Part shown: positions 56,191 through 64,000 of the stretch, in pieces
How the letters are laid out: the number at the start of each line of letters is the position of its first letter
How positions within the stretch are numbered: the first letter of the stretch is position 1
From: Bifidobacterium sp. ESL0745
Lineage (GTDB): Bacteria; Actinomycetota; Actinomycetes; Actinomycetales; Bifidobacteriaceae
Assembly (NCBI RefSeq): GCF_029433335.1
Contig: NZ_JAQTHX010000001.1
Span: forward strand, 682,001-746,000
Direction: 5' to 3'
DNA length: 64,000 bases
Notes under the pieces: generated by a model
The model's input: only the letters and a program-made list of their open reading frames with translations
Told to the model about the DNA's origin: nothing
Database searches by the model: none
Program-made: the position numbers and the translations under genes

Positions 56191-58941
56191 TCAGTCAACG
56201 CCTGAATACGCTACGATGCCGCGGTTGATAAGTTGGTTTGCTTTTCTGGCGTTCTGCGCCAGATGTGGATTGTCGTGCTCATAGTAATCACCGGCAGTGG
56301 AAATCTGTTGAAGCACGTCTGAAAGACGTTTGGCGTTGCGAACGAAATCACCGCCGGTCAATTCGGTGCCATGCAGGATTTGTGCAAGGTCGTCGCCCCT
56401 CGCCCAGTCATATATCACGTCGACAAGTCCGAAATCGAGTGGTTCCAATTCATCGAGATCAGCGTCTTCACGCATCATCTCGACATCGGAAAACACGTCG
56501 CGCAGCTGTCGGCAACTCAATGCCACAGGGCCGTCCGGGCCGCCGGGATAGCGACGCGGTTCGTTGTCACCTCCCCTACGCGCCTGATACACAAGGGCAG
56601 ACAAGGTCGCGGCCAATTCCTCCGGTTCCAGTTTGTCAAGGAAACCGTCGATAATCGCCTCGGAAAGCACCAGGTCGTACTCGCTATACAGGTGACGAAG
56701 CAACTGTCCTCGCAACGTGAGCTGGTAGTCTCGTTGATCTTGCACAGGTTGCACATCGTTCGCATGGCCTTTTGAAGATGCAACGAACTCGCCGTTCGCC
56801 TTAGATTGAGACGCTAACACATTGTTCCCGACATTCTGAGAATTGCTGCCTGTTGCATTGCCGGTCTCTTTAAGATATCCGAGAGAAGAAAGCACACTGC
56901 AGATCTGATCGAATTGCCGCGCAACAGAACCTGTCCGGGACATATAACGGACCCTGGCACGTTGGAGTTCTCTGGATTCACGCAACCAGCGATGTCCCCA
57001 TTTCAGATGGTTCTGAAAGTCCGGGCAAGATTTGCACGGATGCTCGCTTTCTTCGGTTTTAAGCTGTTCAATGCGTCTATCGAGACTGAGGAATGCTTGG
57101 CTGCGTTCCTTGTCACTCCGGAAGCTTTGACGTTTGAGATGTCTGCGTTCGTCTTTCTGCAGATAGGAAAGCTTCTGGCGGTTGGTCATGAATTCCTTGA
57201 AGTCCCCATGCGAGCAGGCGAATGCCTTTTCATAGCCGTCGACGGCCTTTTCGAGCGTCTGGATGCGTGACACGAGATCTTCTGCGGATTCGTTGGCTTC
57301 CCATTGTGCAAACGAATGATCCAACGTATCGCGGGCGGTCTCATAGCTGCTGGAATTCAAGAGATTCACCGCCATGTTGAATGTGGGTTTGAAGCTCGAA
57401 TGCAGCGGATAGACACGTTTGCTGGAAAGCGAGGCGGCCGTGGCCGGAACGAAGCCCCGGTGATCGACGATGACGGCATGGCCGATGGTGTCGATGCCAC
57501 GTCTGCCGGCGCGGCCGGTGAGCTGTGTGTATTCGCCTGGGGTCAGTGTGACGTGGTCGACGCCATTGAATTTCTCAAGCTTTTCGATGACCACGCAACG
57601 TGCGGGCATGTTGATGCCTAGGGCAAGCGTTTCCGTGGCGAAGACCATCTTGACCAAGCCTTCTTCGAAAAGCCGTTCAACGATCTGGCGGAAAAGCGCG
57701 ACCATGCCGGCGTGATGCGGTGCGAAGCCTTCTTCCAGGGCATACCGGAAACGCGCGAATCCGAGCGCCTTAAGGTCGGCATGATCGAGTTCGCCTTCGA
57801 CCATCTCATCAACGATGGCACGGATGCGCATCACTTCGTCCTTGGTGGTAAGCTCCAGTCCGGCGCGAAGACATTGCTCGACCGCTTCGTCGCAGCCGTT
57901 GCGCGAGAAAATAAAATAGATGCCCGGCAGCAGGCCCATGAAGTTCAGTTCATCCACCACAGCCCATCGGCGTGGCGTGTAACGACGCACCTGGCCAGGT
58001 CTTCTGCGTCGTTCCACTCCCCCTGCCCGATGGCGATTCTTGCTGCCGCGACGCTCCTCATGGGCCCGTGACACGGCTTTGCGGTCAAGCTGATCGATGC
58101 GATCGACGAGTTTGGCGTTGAGTTTGTCGGTCTGCACTCCCGTTTTGCTGTGTCGGTAAAGATCGATGAGCTCAGGTTCGTGCTCATCGTCGCTTTGGAC
58201 CATGACATGCTGTTCAAGCGGTACGGGACGCTTTTCCGAAACGACCAGCTTGGTGGCACCACGTACGGATTCGATCCATGCACAGAAATCCTCGACATTG
58301 GAAACGGTGGCGGAAAGTCCGACGATTTTGACGGATTCAGGAAGATGAATGATAACTTCTTCCCACACAGGCCCGCGGAACTTATCGGCCAGATAATGCA
58401 CCTCATCGAGAATGACGTACCGGAGCGCACGCAGCGTTTCAGAATTTTCGTAGAGCATGTTGCGCAGGACTTCCGTGGTCATCACCACGATATTGGCCTC
58501 GGAATTGATGGATGTGTCGCCGGTAAGAAGGCCTACGTTTTCGCTTCCGTAAATATCGACTAAATCATGGTATTTCTGGTTGCTCAGCGCCTTGATGGGA
58601 GTGGTATAGAACGCTTTCACGTTCTTTTCCTCGGCCAGATGCATGGCGAAATCGGCTACGATGGTCTTTCCCGCGCCTGTCGGCGCCGCAACCAGTACAT
58701 TCTTGCCGGCTTCCAGCGCCTCGTTCGCCTCTATTTGGAACGGATCGAGCTCAAACGGCAGCGTTCGGGCGAATCTCGCGGCTTCCGATCGTTCGTAAGC
58801 ATTGTGCTTTTTAAATCTGGCATAGCGTTGTGCCGGTGATTGAGGTCGCTCCTCCGCCAAGCTTGTGTCATTAACCGAATCGAAGGCCTCGGAATCTTCG
58901 GAAGAATGTTTTTTGTGACGATAATGATGTGAATGACTCAT
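56191..58941 (-). CDS. helY: DEAD/DEAH-box RNA helicase HelY (Ski2-like)
   Basis: The 916-residue protein is a Ski2/Mtr4-like superfamily 2 helicase. Motif I is AAPTGAGKTIVADFAM, motif II DEVH in VILDEVHYLAD, and motif VI QLTGRAGRRGID; motif III is SATVSN. The C-terminal part matches the DSHCT-type helical domain of HelY. A basic stretch of about 55 residues (about 288-335), rich in Arg and His, interrupts the region between the domains and could bind RNA. In mycobacteria HelY follows pafBC-tatAC; here it follows a small membrane protein and pafBC, all on the minus strand. Confidence 0.95.
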   Translation of the reverse strand: MSHSHHYRHKKHSSEDSEAFDSVNDTSLAEERPQSPAQRYARFKKHNAYERSEAARFARTLPFELDPFQIEANEALEAGKNVLVAAPTGAGKTIVADFAMHLAEEKNVKAFYTTPIKALSNQKYHDLVDIYGSENVGLLTGDTSINSEANIVVMTTEVLRNMLYENSETLRALRYVILDEVHYLADKFRGPVWEEVIIHLPESVKIVGLSATVSNVEDFCAWIESVRGATKLVVSEKRPVPLEQHVMVQSDDEHEPELIDLYRHSKTGVQTDKLNAKLVDRIDQLDRKAVSRAHEERRGSKNRHRAGGVERRRRPGQVRRYTPRRWAVVDELNFMGLLPGIYFIFSRNGCDEAVEQCLRAGLELTTKDEVMRIRAIVDEMVEGELDHADLKALGFARFRYALEEGFAPHHAGMVALFRQIVERLFEEGLVKMVFATETLALGINMPARCVVIEKLEKFNGVDHVTLTPGEYTQLTGRAGRRGIDTIGHAVIVDHRGFVPATAASLSSKRVYPLHSSFKPTFNMAVNLLNSSSYETARDTLDHSFAQWEANESAEDLVSRIQTLEKAVDGYEKAFACSHGDFKEFMTNRQKLSYLQKDERRHLKRQSFRSDKERSQAFLSLDRRIEQLKTEESEHPCKSCPDFQNHLKWGHRWLRESRELQRARVRYMSRTGSVARQFDQICSVLSSLGYLKETGNATGSNSQNVGNNVLASQSKANGEFVASSKGHANDVQPVQDQRDYQLTLRGQLLRHLYSEYDLVLSEAIIDGFLDKLEPEELAATLSALVYQARRGGDNEPRRYPGGPDGPVALSCRQLRDVFSDVEMMREDADLDELEPLDFGLVDVIYDWARGDDLAQILHGTELTGGDFVRNAKRLSDVLQQISTAGDYYEHDNPHLAQNARKANQLINRGIVAYSGVD

Positions 58942-59015
58942 AACAATGAAACTGTCGATTCATGAAAGGCGGGTTGCTTTGATTCAATGCCTGTGGATAC
59001 CCGCGAAATCCGCAT

Positions 59016-59468
59016 TCAGTTGGCTTTAACACCGTTGCCGGCATTCACGGCATCTGTCGATAAAACGTGATTTGCAGAGGAGGAACCAATGGTTTGCAGC
59101 GCTGGTTGTGAACATGGATGGGTAGCCTCGCAATTTGGGTCGCTGGTAAAGGGCACGCGGTTGCGCTTCCACACGCTCCAACGTTGCGCATGACGGTTAT
59201 GCCTAGTGATCTTTCTGCATTCCACCTGTGTCTGCGCAAGGCTGTAACGATGGGCTGCTGTGGAAAGTGGCTGGGTAAACAGCGGTGCCTGATTCGAATT
59301 GCTGCTGGGCACAGGCTCCTGCATAGCATCAAGGTATTTCCGGATTTCCGTGCCCGTATCGGCAACGCTGTGGACCGCACGAAACGCATGGATGCCGGCA
59401 TAGACACAACCCACCACAAGCGCGGTAAGCATGACAACCGTCACAATAATCCAACCCCACCAAGGCAT
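59016..59468 (-). CDS. Single-pass membrane protein between pafBC and helY
   Basis: I cannot assign a family. From ATG 59468 the protein has 150 residues, with a strong N-terminal transmembrane segment (about 4-28, WGWIIVTVVMLTALVVGCVYAG) and an extracellular or cytoplasmic tail of low complexity, rich in His, Ser, Asn and Cys. GGAGAG precedes the ATG. It takes the place of tatA/tatC in the mycobacterial pafBC-tat-helY order but has no TatA features (no FGxxKLP). Function unknown. Confidence 0.6.
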   Translation of the reverse strand: MPWWGWIIVTVVMLTALVVGCVYAGIHAFRAVHSVADTGTEIRKYLDAMQEPVPSSNSNQAPLFTQPLSTAAHRYSLAQTQVECRKITRHNRHAQRWSVWKRNRVPFTSDPNCEATHPCSQPALQTIGSSSANHVLSTDAVNAGNGVKAN

Positions 59469-59539
59469 GTGACTCTCCTTCACAGTCAGGATTGCGACCA
59501 ATCAATCAGTCGACAATCCCCAGGTCTTTCGTGCTGTAT

Positions 59540-61462
59540 TTACTGTTCCTGCTGGTTGTTGTTCTCAAGGCTCAATTCACGATGAGCACGCGCGACAATC
59601 ATGGTCAGCAACGGTTCTGGTGCCACAGCCGTGATGTGCCGCGCGTGGGCGATCGCAAATGCCACGAACCAAGAATCCGAGGAAACCGTCAGGTGCACTT
59701 TCTCACCATCGCCGCAGCGCTCGACCGTGGCGCCGGGAAGGGTCTTGATGAAAGGCAAATCCGGTTTGTCAGTGATGAATACGGTCGGAGTGCCGTTGTC
59801 GAAACTCCACTTGCGCAACTCAGCCACCGGAACGTCAGGGATATCAAGGCGCGCGGTGGGCTGCACGAGCTCCGCCTTTTCGATGCGGGAAAGACGAAGG
59901 ACCTGCCAGATGCGTGGCTGCCCTGTGGCCTTATTGATAGTGGTGTCTTTGGAAACGAACTGTTTTTCGTCCTTCGGTGCGGCCTTGGCGACATCCGTCC
60001 AGACGGCGACATAGTAGACGCCCTCATCCACGAAGATCTTGGATGGAGCCACCAGCTTGCGCCGGGTGCGTCCCGTACCATCAGTGTATTCCATATCCAG
60101 CAGAGAATCAGTGGAAATGGCGCGCTTGACCACGCTGAAACTGCGGGGCTCGACCTCATAACCGGTCAGCGAAAGCCAAGGGGTCTCCCCCGGCTTGACA
60201 TGCTGGCGTAGACGTACGTACAGCGATTCTGCCTGTTCACGCTGCTCGGTAGGCAATAGCGAGGAATGAGCCAGATAACTTACCGAAGCGGTCAACATGC
60301 TCAGGTATTGTTGTGAAATGCCCGCCAGACGCTCAAGTCCGAGCGAATTCGTGGCCGAAACGATGCCGTCGGCATCGAGAAGCGACCAGTCGATATCGAA
60401 GAATTGGCTGCCGGCCATCTCGCCATCGTCGGAAACGGTGGTCAACGTGTTGATGTCCTTGCGAATGACGGCGACGCCCTTTTTCTTTTCATCTTCGGTT
60501 TTGGGCTCGCCGATAAAACGTTCCGCGAGTTCCTCCAGGGAATATTCCTCACCGAGGTGGGCCGAAAGGAAAAGCATGAGCCGCAGTCTGCGATCGACTT
60601 CGCTGCCCGTCTGGAACGAGGAATTACGCTTGGAATGCGACTTGCCGTTCTCAGAATCGATCTCACCGTTTGCGGTGGTCTTGTTGATCGACGGGGTGAC
60701 GATGGTTTCCCGGATTTCACTTTGGCTTTCGTCGGCCAGTTTGAAATTGACGGCCGCGTTGAGTCTACGGTTCCAGGCATCAACAGCCTCTTGGGGCGAA
60801 ACCACCGAGGAGCCGGGATGTTCGAGCATGAACATCGCCAAATCGTCCGAATCCGTATAGGCGACGTTCATGTGTCCGCCGTCAACGTCGATGGTTGCAG
60901 CGAACCGTCGCTGGTCGACCACCTTCATCAGGTTGTCGGGAATCGGTTGGGTTCCCAGACCCGGCGCTATCGAATCAAGTCCGAGACCGGGTGTCGGAGT
61001 TTGTGGCACCCTTGGCGCCGTACGAGAAGTATGCTGTTCCTCATGTTTCGCCGAGGACGAAGAAATCGACATCGAACGTGCCAGATAGTTCGCGGCGGCA
61101 AGCACCGGTAGGTCTTCCTGCTTGAAACGCAGCCTTACCCTAGGCTCATCCCCTAGTTGCAGACGATAGGACGCGAAATCCTGTCCTTCCGACTTCGACG
61201 AATATTCGGGTTGACGAGACTCGATGGCGATTCCCATTGCCGCAAGCTTGGCGCGGTCACGCTGGAATTGTTTGGCGAATGCCGCTTTTGCCGCCTGGTC
61301 TGCAAGTTCTCCGTACGAGTCGGCGTAGGCTTTGACCCGCTGTGCTATCTGCCGTGAAGTCAACCATTGAGGGAACGCAGATGATAGGACAGCGAGCACA
61401 TCCAGTTCGTGCTTGCCCCACTTGTCGGAAAAACGACGCCTCCCGTTACTTCCTTCTGCCAT
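59540..61462 (-). CDS. pafBC: WYL-domain regulator PafBC (fused)
   Basis: The 640-residue protein joins PafB-like and PafC-like halves in one chain. The N-terminal winged helix begins WGKHELDVLAVLSSAFPQWLTSRQIAQRV; a second half starts near residue 290 with RLRLMLFLSAHLGEEYSLEELAERF and ends with a WYL domain (AISTDSLLDMEYTD near 450). In mycobacteria PafBC is the transcriptional activator of the DNA-damage response that does not need RecA. A Ser/Lys-rich linker joins the halves. It stands upstream of the membrane protein and helY. Confidence 0.9.
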   Translation of the reverse strand: MAEGSNGRRRFSDKWGKHELDVLAVLSSAFPQWLTSRQIAQRVKAYADSYGELADQAAKAAFAKQFQRDRAKLAAMGIAIESRQPEYSSKSEGQDFASYRLQLGDEPRVRLRFKQEDLPVLAAANYLARSMSISSSSAKHEEQHTSRTAPRVPQTPTPGLGLDSIAPGLGTQPIPDNLMKVVDQRRFAATIDVDGGHMNVAYTDSDDLAMFMLEHPGSSVVSPQEAVDAWNRRLNAAVNFKLADESQSEIRETIVTPSINKTTANGEIDSENGKSHSKRNSSFQTGSEVDRRLRLMLFLSAHLGEEYSLEELAERFIGEPKTEDEKKKGVAVIRKDINTLTTVSDDGEMAGSQFFDIDWSLLDADGIVSATNSLGLERLAGISQQYLSMLTASVSYLAHSSLLPTEQREQAESLYVRLRQHVKPGETPWLSLTGYEVEPRSFSVVKRAISTDSLLDMEYTDGTGRTRRKLVAPSKIFVDEGVYYVAVWTDVAKAAPKDEKQFVSKDTTINKATGQPRIWQVLRLSRIEKAELVQPTARLDIPDVPVAELRKWSFDNGTPTVFITDKPDLPFIKTLPGATVERCGDGEKVHLTVSSDSWFVAFAIAHARHITAVAPEPLLTMIVARAHRELSLENNNQQEQ

Positions 61463-61675
61463 TAGTCCTCACGTATCGTTAATGTTCAAATAAAGTACGC
61501 GCCTTGTGACACGCATCCTTATCTATATTAGATGCTTTTTCTGGTGAATTGCGGATTTTTACAAATTTAATTGTATTTCTCACGTTTTTGCCGTGTGTTA
61601 TGGGCATTTTTTCAGTCGATTCACCAGAAAACATGGGAGACGTATTTCGTTTTCCGCCACGTCCCGTAACAGCAA

Positions 61676-61724
61676 AGTAAACGAGCCGAGCCGAATCCTT
61701 TACGCAATGGATTCGCTTCGACTC
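61676..61724 (-). terminator. Terminator candidate of the UGPase gene
   Basis: A 16-bp imperfect stem (61683-61698 with 61709-61724; two wobbles and one mismatch) is followed on the minus strand by CGTTTACTTTG. The remaining intergenic sequence to 61463 contains no gene. Confidence 0.5.
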
Positions 61725-61738
61725 GTGCATTCAGCCAG

Positions 61739-63169
61739 TCACCAGAGCCACTCATCGGGTTCGACCCCTTGCGGTCCTACGAATTCCCCGTTTGGCACGT
61801 AGCTCGGCTTGCCTTGGTCTTCCAAAACCACATCACCGTAGAAGACGACATTATGCCCGAAGGTCCAGTCCCCATTGATCGTCACCGAATTGGCTGCGGC
61901 CAGCGACGGTATCGAATACGGGAAGCGGTTGTTGAAGTCCTCGATATTGCGATAATAACGGGGATCAAGGTTCACATCCGGGAAGAGATAATTGCCGTCC
62001 TCCATCTCATAGGAATCGGTAAGATGGAAGCGGTCGGAACGCATGATGAAGAGGTCGTCGGTGGTCTTGACCGGCAGGAAGCGCATACGATCGACCTGCA
62101 CGCAGATCGCACCGTCGAAAAGACCGATCGCCGCTCCCATGGCGGTCTCCAGTTGCAGCACCTTCGTGGAATCGGGATCGGTGGGATCGACGGTTTTGTA
62201 ATTGCGGATAATCGGCAAAGGCAACACGCCGTCATATTGCTCAAGCTTGGCCTTCAAAGCATCGATACGGACCCAGATGCTGTTGGTGTTGAAGTACGGA
62301 TGACGTTCGATATCCTCTGCGGCCTCCTTGTCTTCAGGGTTGACCTGCGTCATTTCGCGCAAAACCAGACGGCCGGACTTCTTGTCGCGAACGAAATGGC
62401 CACCCTTGCGGTCCGCATATGTGCGGTTGGAGACCTCGACCATGAACGGCGCGCCCGTGTTCTCGAAATACTGTGCCAGCGTACGTGAAGGACGGGCGCC
62501 AAGGTTGTCGGAATTCGAGATGAACAGATATTTGAAACCCTGCTGGTCAAGAACATCCAGAAGACCGGATTCCCAGATGGTCGAGAACAAGTCGCCATGG
62601 CCGGGAGGGCACCATTCCAGTTCCGGATTTTCGGGGAACTCGACGGGTTTGCCGGTGGCCAAATCGATTTTCGGCTCCTGATGCTGCACGATCTGCATGG
62701 GTACGTTTTCCTGATGGAAATCCCGGCTGTGCCTGAGCACATTCATTGTGTCCTTCGAGGTGTGGAAGGAATTCATCAAGGTCAGCGGCAGCGGAACGTT
62801 GAGGCGCTGGCGCGCGGTGACCACCTGGCCCAGGATGATATCGATGAAACGCATGCGGCGCGCTTTGTGCCGGCGCACAGGAAGCAGCGACTTCGCCCTG
62901 TCCAGGCCCATAGATGTTCCGAGCCCGCCATTGAGCTTCAGGAATGCGGTCTTCGCGAAGGCGTGCACGGCCTGGTCGTGGTCAATGGTCTTGTAGACAT
63001 CATGGAAGCTCGGTACATCCTGCAATGGTTCGATGTCACTCTCACGAATCCAGCTGCTGGCGTCGTTGTGCTGCCATTCCTCATACAACCGTTTGAATTG
63101 CGCTATGGCGACATCGCTCATGTTATGCTCACGCATCTTATGCGCAGAAGCTTCGAAGGCGTCTTCCAA
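61739..63169 (-). CDS. UTP-glucose-1-phosphate uridylyltransferase (eukaryotic-type)
   Basis: The enzyme makes UDP-glucose, which in bifidobacteria feeds the Leloir-type galactose and lacto-N-biose pathway and cell-envelope glycans. The 476-residue protein is the UDPGP family (eukaryotic-like), with the nucleotide motif LNGGLGTSMGLDRAKSLL, a later FNTNSIWVR segment, and the C-terminal beta-helix with ITINGDWTFGHNV-like repeats here as VTINGDWTFG. It starts at TTG 63169, with AAAGAGG at good spacing; the next Met, at residue 12, lies inside the helix. It differs from the bacterial GalU family. Confidence 0.95.
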   Translation of the reverse strand: MEDAFEASAHKMREHNMSDVAIAQFKRLYEEWQHNDASSWIRESDIEPLQDVPSFHDVYKTIDHDQAVHAFAKTAFLKLNGGLGTSMGLDRAKSLLPVRRHKARRMRFIDIILGQVVTARQRLNVPLPLTLMNSFHTSKDTMNVLRHSRDFHQENVPMQIVQHQEPKIDLATGKPVEFPENPELEWCPPGHGDLFSTIWESGLLDVLDQQGFKYLFISNSDNLGARPSRTLAQYFENTGAPFMVEVSNRTYADRKGGHFVRDKKSGRLVLREMTQVNPEDKEAAEDIERHPYFNTNSIWVRIDALKAKLEQYDGVLPLPIIRNYKTVDPTDPDSTKVLQLETAMGAAIGLFDGAICVQVDRMRFLPVKTTDDLFIMRSDRFHLTDSYEMEDGNYLFPDVNLDPRYYRNIEDFNNRFPYSIPSLAAANSVTINGDWTFGHNVVFYGDVVLEDQGKPSYVPNGEFVGPQGVEPDEWLW

Positions 63170-63617
63170 GCCGCACCTCTTTCATAGTTGAGTAGTGTTC
63201 GTTGCTTTTTGGTGATAACCGACGGAGCAACGAACCAATAAACATAGTCTTCAACTGTACTAGCTTTTCTGGAAGCTCGCTGGACGGCAGACCGACGAAA
63301 CGTAAACGAACAGTAAAAATGTTCGGTTTAGCGTGTAGATGATTATTGCGATACTGATTGTGAGAACGTGGTTACGTCAACATTATCTTGTGCGTCCAGA
63401 TTCAATTCGTCAGGATTTGCTTTCTTGCTTGATTCAATTGTTTTGCACGGTGGACCCAATATTTTGTCGCGAACTATTGCAGCACAACCTCGGCTCCTAT
63501 GGGCCTGCGAACTAAAACATAACAAACCAAATTTAACTATATCAATGAGATATAAATAGCATTCTTGAACTATCTCGAAGATATGTACTATCTTTAGGAT
63601 AGTAAGAATTAAGATAA
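63170..63617. other. Divergent intergenic region
   Basis: This 448-bp AT-rich stretch separates the UGPase gene and the HxlR regulator gene and must hold both promoters. I see no gene in it. The operator candidate at 63586 lies near its right end. Confidence 0.5.
63586..63604. promoter_or_regulatory. Inverted repeat operator candidate for the HxlR regulator
   Basis: TACTATC (63586-63592) and GATAGTA (63598-63604) are exact inverse arms around a TTTAG spacer, 13 bp before the regulator ATG. HxlR/YodB-type regulators bind TACT/AGTA-containing palindromes and often repress their own genes, so autoregulation is likely. Confidence 0.5.
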
Positions 63618-64000
63618 ATGACTGAACAGAAGCCACGCATGTATTCTCATAATGATTTTCAGGAGAAAACCTCCGAAAAGAAAAAGCACACGGGCGATGT
63701 GTACTCGCCTGACTGCCCATGCCGCGGTTTGCTTGACGTCGTGTCGGGCAAATGGTCGGCAATGGCCGTGGAATCGCTGGCTGACGGTCCGATGCGTTTT
63801 GGCCAGCTGCAGCGCAGATTGGTGGGAATCTCGCCGAAAGTGCTCACGGCCACGCTGCGTCGTCTCGAGGACGCAGGACTCATCGACCGTGTGGTGTTTG
63901 CCGAAGTGCCCTCTCACGTCGAGTATTCATTGACTGAAGACGGACGAAGTGCGGTAGTTCCCCCTCCACGATTTGCGTCACTGGACGGAACAACATTACG
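63618..64000 (+). pseudogene. HxlR-family transcriptional regulator, frameshifted and cut by window end
   Basis: From ATG 63618 the frame reads a winged-helix regulator of the HxlR family: DCPCRGLLDVVSGKWSAMAV with the conserved Cys, GPMRFGQLQRRLVGISPKVLTATLRRLEDAGLIDR, and VEYSLTEDGRSAVV. HxlR proteins often sense thiol or aldehyde stress. After residue 114 the frame continues as PPPRFASLDGTT, which is not family-like. Removing one C from the C5 run at 63960-63964 restores VVPLHDLRHWTEQHY, which matches the usual C-terminal helix of the family. A frameshift or sequencing error is therefore likely. The gene continues beyond the window. Confidence 0.7.

Overview
The window is chromosomal DNA from a high-GC Gram-positive bacterium, almost certainly a member of the Bifidobacteriaceae and most likely Bifidobacterium. 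The evidence is the actinobacterial gene set and order: RbpA, a fused PafBC regulator next to a HelY helicase, GuaB3, an Rv3235-like protein, and a pgsA-DUF881-sbp-DUF881-garA-ftsR block. A eukaryotic-type UTP-glucose-1-phosphate uridylyltransferase and a eukaryotic-type NADP isocitrate dehydrogenase also fit bifidobacteria. The species cannot be read from the window. There is no prophage, insertion sequence, CRISPR array or rRNA; the stretch is mostly core genome with ordinary intergenic regulation.

Layout. 0.3-6 kb: a GH13 glycosidase, an aldo/keto reductase, an SRAP DNA-repair protein, a PNPOx-like protein and an EamA transporter. 6-15 kb: a DUF1287 protein, a Ser/Thr/Gly-rich membrane-anchored protein, tRNA-Ala, an S10 peptidase, a YdcF-like protein, a histidine phosphatase, CorA and an amino-acid-type binding lipoprotein. 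15-26 kb: leuS, comEA-comEC, then holA-tsaE-tsaB-rimI-tsaD (DNA polymerase delta subunit plus the t6A tRNA-modification set) and tRNA-Asn. 26-35.5 kb: tag, a degenerate M23 peptidase, an orphan sugar-binding-type lipoprotein, icd, guaB3, an Rv3235-like protein, fadD and def.

35.8-46 kb: a heterodimeric ABC exporter, then the translation and lipid block rpsB-tsf-pyrH-frr-cdsA-rlmN. 46-51 kb: histidine genes (hisF, hisI, hisE, hisG) interleaved with lgt and rpe. 50.8-55 kb: pgsA, two DUF881 proteins around Sbp, a GarA-like FHA protein and an FtsR-like MerR regulator. 55.7-63.2 kb, all on the minus strand: rbpA, helY, a small membrane protein, pafBC and the UDP-glucose pyrophosphorylase gene. 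The window ends inside an HxlR-family regulator that appears frameshifted.

The most notable non-coding signals are an array of large hairpins with mutually exclusive pairing options upstream of hisF (45881-46177) and a nested palindromic element at 55321-55462. I did not find a clearly new multi-gene system. The protein-level oddities are an M23 domain lacking a catalytic His, a ComEC with no metallo-beta-lactamase domain, a YdcF domain split by a low-complexity insert, and the frameshifted HxlR gene.
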